DNA from: Nemertoderma westbladi
Lineage: Eukaryota; Xenacoelomorpha; Nemertodermatida; Nemertodermatidae
Length of the DNA stretch: 64,000 nucleotides
Assembly (NCBI GenBank): GCA_032718475.1
Contig: JAUCBJ010008517.1
Coordinates: 55,181 to 119,180 of the forward strand
Direction: 5' to 3'
Part shown: positions 59,701-64,000 of the stretch, piece after piece
Layout of the letters: each line of letters starts with the position of its first letter
Position numbering within the stretch: position 1 is the stretch's first letter
Notes under the pieces: model-generated
What the model saw: the letters and a program-made list of their open reading frames with translations, nothing else
Databases searched by the model: none
Told to the model about the DNA's origin: nothing
Program-made: the position numbers and the translations under genes

Positions 59701-62700
59701 CTTCTTTCAGAATCTATTGGGAACTTCATTCAGAAACTATTGGGAACTTCTTTCAGAAACTATTGGGAACTTCATTCAGAAACTATTGGGAACTTCTTTC
59801 AGAATCTATTGGGAACTTCATTCAGAAACTATTGGGAACTTCTTTCAGAAACTATTGGGAACTTCTTTCAGAAACTATTGGGAACTTCATTCAGAAACTA
59901 TTGGGAACTTCTTTCAGAAACTATTGGGAACTTCTTTCAGAAACTATTGGGAACTTCTTTCAGAAACTATTGGGAACTTCATTCAGAAACTATTGGGAAC
60001 TTCTTTCAGAAACTATTGGGAACTTCTTACAGAAACTATTGGGAACTTCTTTCAGAAACTATTGGGAACTTCTTACAGAAACTATTGGGAACTTCTTTCA
60101 GAAACTATTGGGAACTTCTTACAGAATCTATTGGGAACTTCTTACAGACACTATTGGGAACTTCTTACAGAATCTATTGGGAACTTCATTCAGAAACTAT
60201 TGGGAACTTCTTTCAGAAACTATTGGGAACTTCTTTCAGAAACTATTGGGAACTTCTTACAGAATCTATTGGGAACTTCTTACAGACACTATTGGGAACT
60301 TCTTTCAGAAACTATTGGGAACTTCTTTCAGAAACTATTGGGAACTTCTTTCAGAAACTATTGGGAACTTCATTCAGAAACTATTGGGAACTTCTTTCAG
60401 AAACTATTGGGAACATCTTACAGAATCTATTGGGAACTTCTTTCAGAAACTATTGGGAACTTCTTACAGAATCTATTGGGAACTTCTTTCAGAAACTATT
60501 GGGAACTTCTTTCAGAAACTATTGGGAACTTCTTACAGAAACTATTGGGAACTTCTTACAGAATCTATTGGGAACTTCTTTCAGAAACTATTGGGAACTT
60601 CTTTCAGAAACTATTGGGAACCTCTTTCAGAAACTATTGGGAACTTCTTACAGAATCTATTGGGAACTTCTTTCAGAAACTATTGGGAACTTCTTTCAGA
60701 AACTATTGGGAACTTCTTTCAGAAACTATTGGGAACTTCTTACAGACACTATTGGGAACTTCTTTCAGAAACTATTGGGAACTTCATTCAGAAACTATTG
60801 GGAACTTCATTCAGAAACTATTGGGAACTTCATTCAGAAACTATTGGGAACTTCATTCAGAAACTATTGGGAACTTCATTCAGAAACTATTGGGAACTTC
60901 TTACAGACACTATTGGGAACTTCTTTCAGAAACTATTGGGAACTTCTTTCAGAAACTATTGGGAACTTCTTTCAGAAACTATTGGGAACTTCATTCAGAA
61001 ACTATTGGGAACTTCATTCAGAAACTATTGGGAACTTCATTCAGAAACTATTGGGAACTTCTTTCAGAAACTATTGGGAACTTCTTACAGACACTATTGG
61101 GAACTTCTTTCAGAAACTATTGGGAACTTCATTCAGAAACTATTGGGAACTTCATTCAGAAACTATTGGGAACTTCATTCAGAAACTATTGGGAACTTCT
61201 TTCAGAAACTATTGGGAACTTCTTACAGACACTATTGGGAACTTCTTTCAGAAACTATTGGGAACTTCTTTCAGAAACTATTGGGAACTTCTTTCAGAAA
61301 CTAATGGGAACTTCTTTCAGAATCTATTGGTAACTTCTTTCAGAAACTATTGGGAACTTCTTTCAGAATCTATTGGGAACTTCTTTCAGAAACTATTGGG
61401 AACTTCTTTCAGAAACTATTGGGAACTTCTTACAGAATCTATTGGGAACTTCTTTCAGAAACTATTGGGAACTTCTTTCAGAAACTATTGGGAACTTCTT
61501 TCAGAAACTATTGGGAACTTCTTTCAGAACCTATTGGGAACTTCTTTCAGAAACTATTGGGAACTTCTTTCAGAAACTATTGGGAACTTCTTTCAGAAAC
61601 TATTGGGAACTTCATTCAGAAACTATTGGGAACTTCTTACAGAATCTATTGGGAACTTCTTACAGAATCTATTGGGAACTTCTTTCAGAAACTTTTGGGA
61701 ACTTCTTTCAGAAACTATTGGGAACTTCTTTCAGAAACTATTGGGAACTTCATTCAGAAACTATTGGGAACTTCTTTCAGAAACTATTGGGAACTTCTTA
61801 CAGAATCTATTGGGAACTTCTTTCAGAAACTAGTGGGAACTTCTTTCAGAATCTATTGGGAACTTCTTTCAGAATCTATTGGGAACTTCTTTCAGAAACT
61901 AGTGGGAACTTCTTTCAGAATCTATTGGGAACTTCTTTCAGAAACTATTGGGAACTTCTTTCAGAAACTATTGGGAACTTCTTTCAGAAACTATTGGGAA
62001 CTTCTTTCAGAAACTATTGGGAACTTCTTTCAGAAACTATTGGGAACTTCTTTCAGAAACTATTGGGAACTTCATTCAGAAACTATTGGGAACTTCTTTC
62101 AGAAACTATTGGGAACTTCTTTCAGAAACTATTGGGAACTTCTTTCAGAAACTATTGGGAACTTCATTCAGAAACTATTGGGAACTTCTTTCAGAAACTA
62201 TTGGGAACTTCATTCAGAAACTATTGGGAACTTCTTTCAGAAACTATTGGGAACTTCTTTCAGAAACTATTGGGAACTTCTTTCAGAAACTATTGGGAAC
62301 TTCATTCAGAAACTATTGGGAACTTCTTTCAAAAACTATTGGGAACTTCTTTCAGAAACTATTGGGAACTTCTTTCAGAAACTATTGGGAACTTCATTCA
62401 GAAACTATTGGGAACTTCTTTCAGAAACTATTGGGAACTTCATTCAGAAACTATTGGGAACTTCTTTCAGAAACTATTGGGAACTTCTTTCAGAATCTAT
62501 TGGGAACTTCTTTCAGAAACTATTGGGAACTTCTTTCAGAAACTATTGGGAACTTCATTCAGAAACTATTGGGAACTTCTTTCAGAAACTATTGGGAACT
62601 TCTTTCAGAAACTATTGGGAACTTCTTACAGACACTATTGGGAACTTCTTTCAGAATCTATTGGGAACTTCATTCAGAAACTATTGGGAACTTCTTTCAG

Positions 62701-64000
62701 AAACTATTGGGAACTTCATTCAGAAACTATTGGGAACTTCTTTCAGAATCTATTGGGAACTTCATTCAGAAACTATTGGGAACTTCTTTCAGAAACTATT
62801 GGGAACTTCTTTCAGAAACTATTGGGAACTTCATTCAGAAACTATTGGGAACTTCTTTCAGAAACTATTGGGAACTTCTTTCAGAAACTATTGGGAACTT
62901 CTTTCAGAAACTATTGGGAACTTCATTCAGAAACTATTGGGAACTTCTTTCAGAAACTATTGGGAACTTCTTACAGAAACTATTGGGAACTTCTTTCAGA
63001 AACTATTGGGAACTTCTTACAGAAACTATTGGGAACTTCTTTCAGAAACTATTGGGAACTTCTTACAGAATCTATTGGGAACTTCTTACAGACACTATTG
63101 GGAACTTCTTACAGAATCTATTGGGAACTTCATTCAGAAACTATTGGGAACTTCTTTCAGAAACTATTGGGAACTTCTTTCAGAAACTATTGGGAACTTC
63201 TTACAGAATCTATTGGGAACTTCTTACAGACACTATTGGGAACTTCTTTCAGAAACTATTGGGAACTTCTTTCAGAAACTATTGGGAACTTCTTTCAGAA
63301 ACTATTGGGAACTTCATTCAGAAACTATTGGGAACTTCTTTCAGAAACTATTGGGAACATCTTACAGAATCTATTGGGAACTTCTTTCAGAAACTATTGG
63401 GAACTTCTTACAGAATCTATTGGGAACTTCTTTCAGAAACTATTGGGAACTTCTTTCAGAAACTATTGGGAACTTCTTACAGAAACTATTGGGAACTTCT
63501 TACAGAATCTATTGGGAACTTCTTTCAGAAACTATTGGGAACTTCTTTCAGAAACTATTGGGAACCTCTTTCAGAAACTATTGGGAACTTCTTACAGAAT
63601 CTATTGGGAACTTCTTTCAGAAACTATTGGGAACTTCTTTCAGAAACTATTGGGAACTTCTTTCAGAAACTATTGGGAACTTCTTACAGACACTATTGGG
63701 AACTTCTTTCAGAAACTATTGGGAACTTCATTCAGAAACTATTGGGAACTTCATTCAGAAACTATTGGGAACTTCATTCAGAAACTATTGGGAACTTCAT
63801 TCAGAAACTATTGGGAACTTCATTCAGAAACTATTGGGAACTTCTTACAGACACTATTGGGAACTTCTTTCAGAAACTATTGGGAACTTCTTTCAGAAAC
63901 TATTGGGAACTTCTTTCAGAAACTATTGGGAACTTCATTCAGAAACTATTGGGAACTTCATTCAGAAACTATTGGGAACTTCATTCAGAAACTATTGGGA
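56729..64000 (+). repeat. 23-bp tandem array (about 316 copies), runs off the window
   Basis: Units of gggaacttctttcagaaact plus att. Main variants are ttcattcag, ttcttacag, gaatctatt and gacactatt. The plus strand of the standard unit has no stop in any frame, so three overlapping frames of 1000-1500 codons appear; these are by-products of a non-multiple-of-3 period. Every unit contains TTCTTTCAG or TTCTTACAG, a good 3' splice-site match. A higher-order copy of 2944 bp (128 units) is present: rare units at 59387/62331, 60411/63355 and 60621/63565 are each exactly 2944 bp apart. Confidence 0.95.
59060..64000. repeat. 2944-bp higher-order duplication in the 23-bp array
   Basis: Block about 59060-62003 is repeated from about 62004 to beyond the edge. 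Units match in order over the part seen; the match breaks down upstream of about 59060/62004. Within it, a 759-bp offset (33 units) also recurs (gacactatt units at 58923 and 59682). Confidence 0.8.

Noticed and set aside
56727-61833. Frames of up to 1527 codons in the 23-bp array as genes
   Set aside because: Same effect: 23 bp is not a multiple of 3 and the unit lacks stops on the plus strand. No start context or family signature.

Overview
This is animal nuclear DNA. It has spliced genes whose exons join with matching phases, long AT-rich introns, hAT-type MITEs, LINE fragments, tRNA-derived SINEs and very large tandem arrays. MIGA- and synaptotagmin-like genes point to a metazoan. The repeat-rich introns and divergent proteins suggest an invertebrate, but I cannot name the phylum.

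Layout. (1) 1-12843 is an uninterrupted 44-bp tandem array. (2) 12895-21546, minus strand, holds six exons of a mitoguardin (MIGA/FAM73) homologue, from its start codon to the middle of the conserved C-terminal domain; the rest lies beyond the left edge. (3) 21547-32233 is mostly non-coding, with two SINEs in inverted orientation, two reverse-transcriptase (LINE) remnants and two small tandem arrays. (4) 32234-54437, plus strand, holds six exons of a synaptotagmin-family gene: membrane anchor, linker, C2A, then C2B split over three exons, ending in a WHTL motif and a stop. No first exon was found. Its introns carry a 63-bp array, a 34-bp array, a 40-bp G-rich array, a hAT element with target-site duplication, and several MITEs. 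(5) 54438-56728 is 3' UTR and spacer with another LINE tail. (6) 56729-64000 is a 23-bp tandem array that runs off the window.

Main discovery. Three tandem arrays are built from, or straddle, 3' splice sites. The 44-bp satellite, read in the mitoguardin direction, has the form polypyrimidine tract, TTTTACAG, then AGGAGTTGTTTC. In the phase left by the preceding exon it encodes RGVVSLSFYDIV, which closely resembles the part of MIGA proteins that should come next. The array therefore looks like about 290 copies of the acceptor plus the start of the next MIGA exon. The 34-bp array in the synaptotagmin gene ends exactly at the acceptor of the C2B exon and repeats that acceptor plus the first seven exon bases 15 times. 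The 36-bp coding repeat in the large MIGA exon crosses that exon's acceptor. Duplication seeded at 3' splice sites is the most unusual feature here. Two exons are also closely flanked by inverted MITE copies, an arrangement known to favour exon circularisation.
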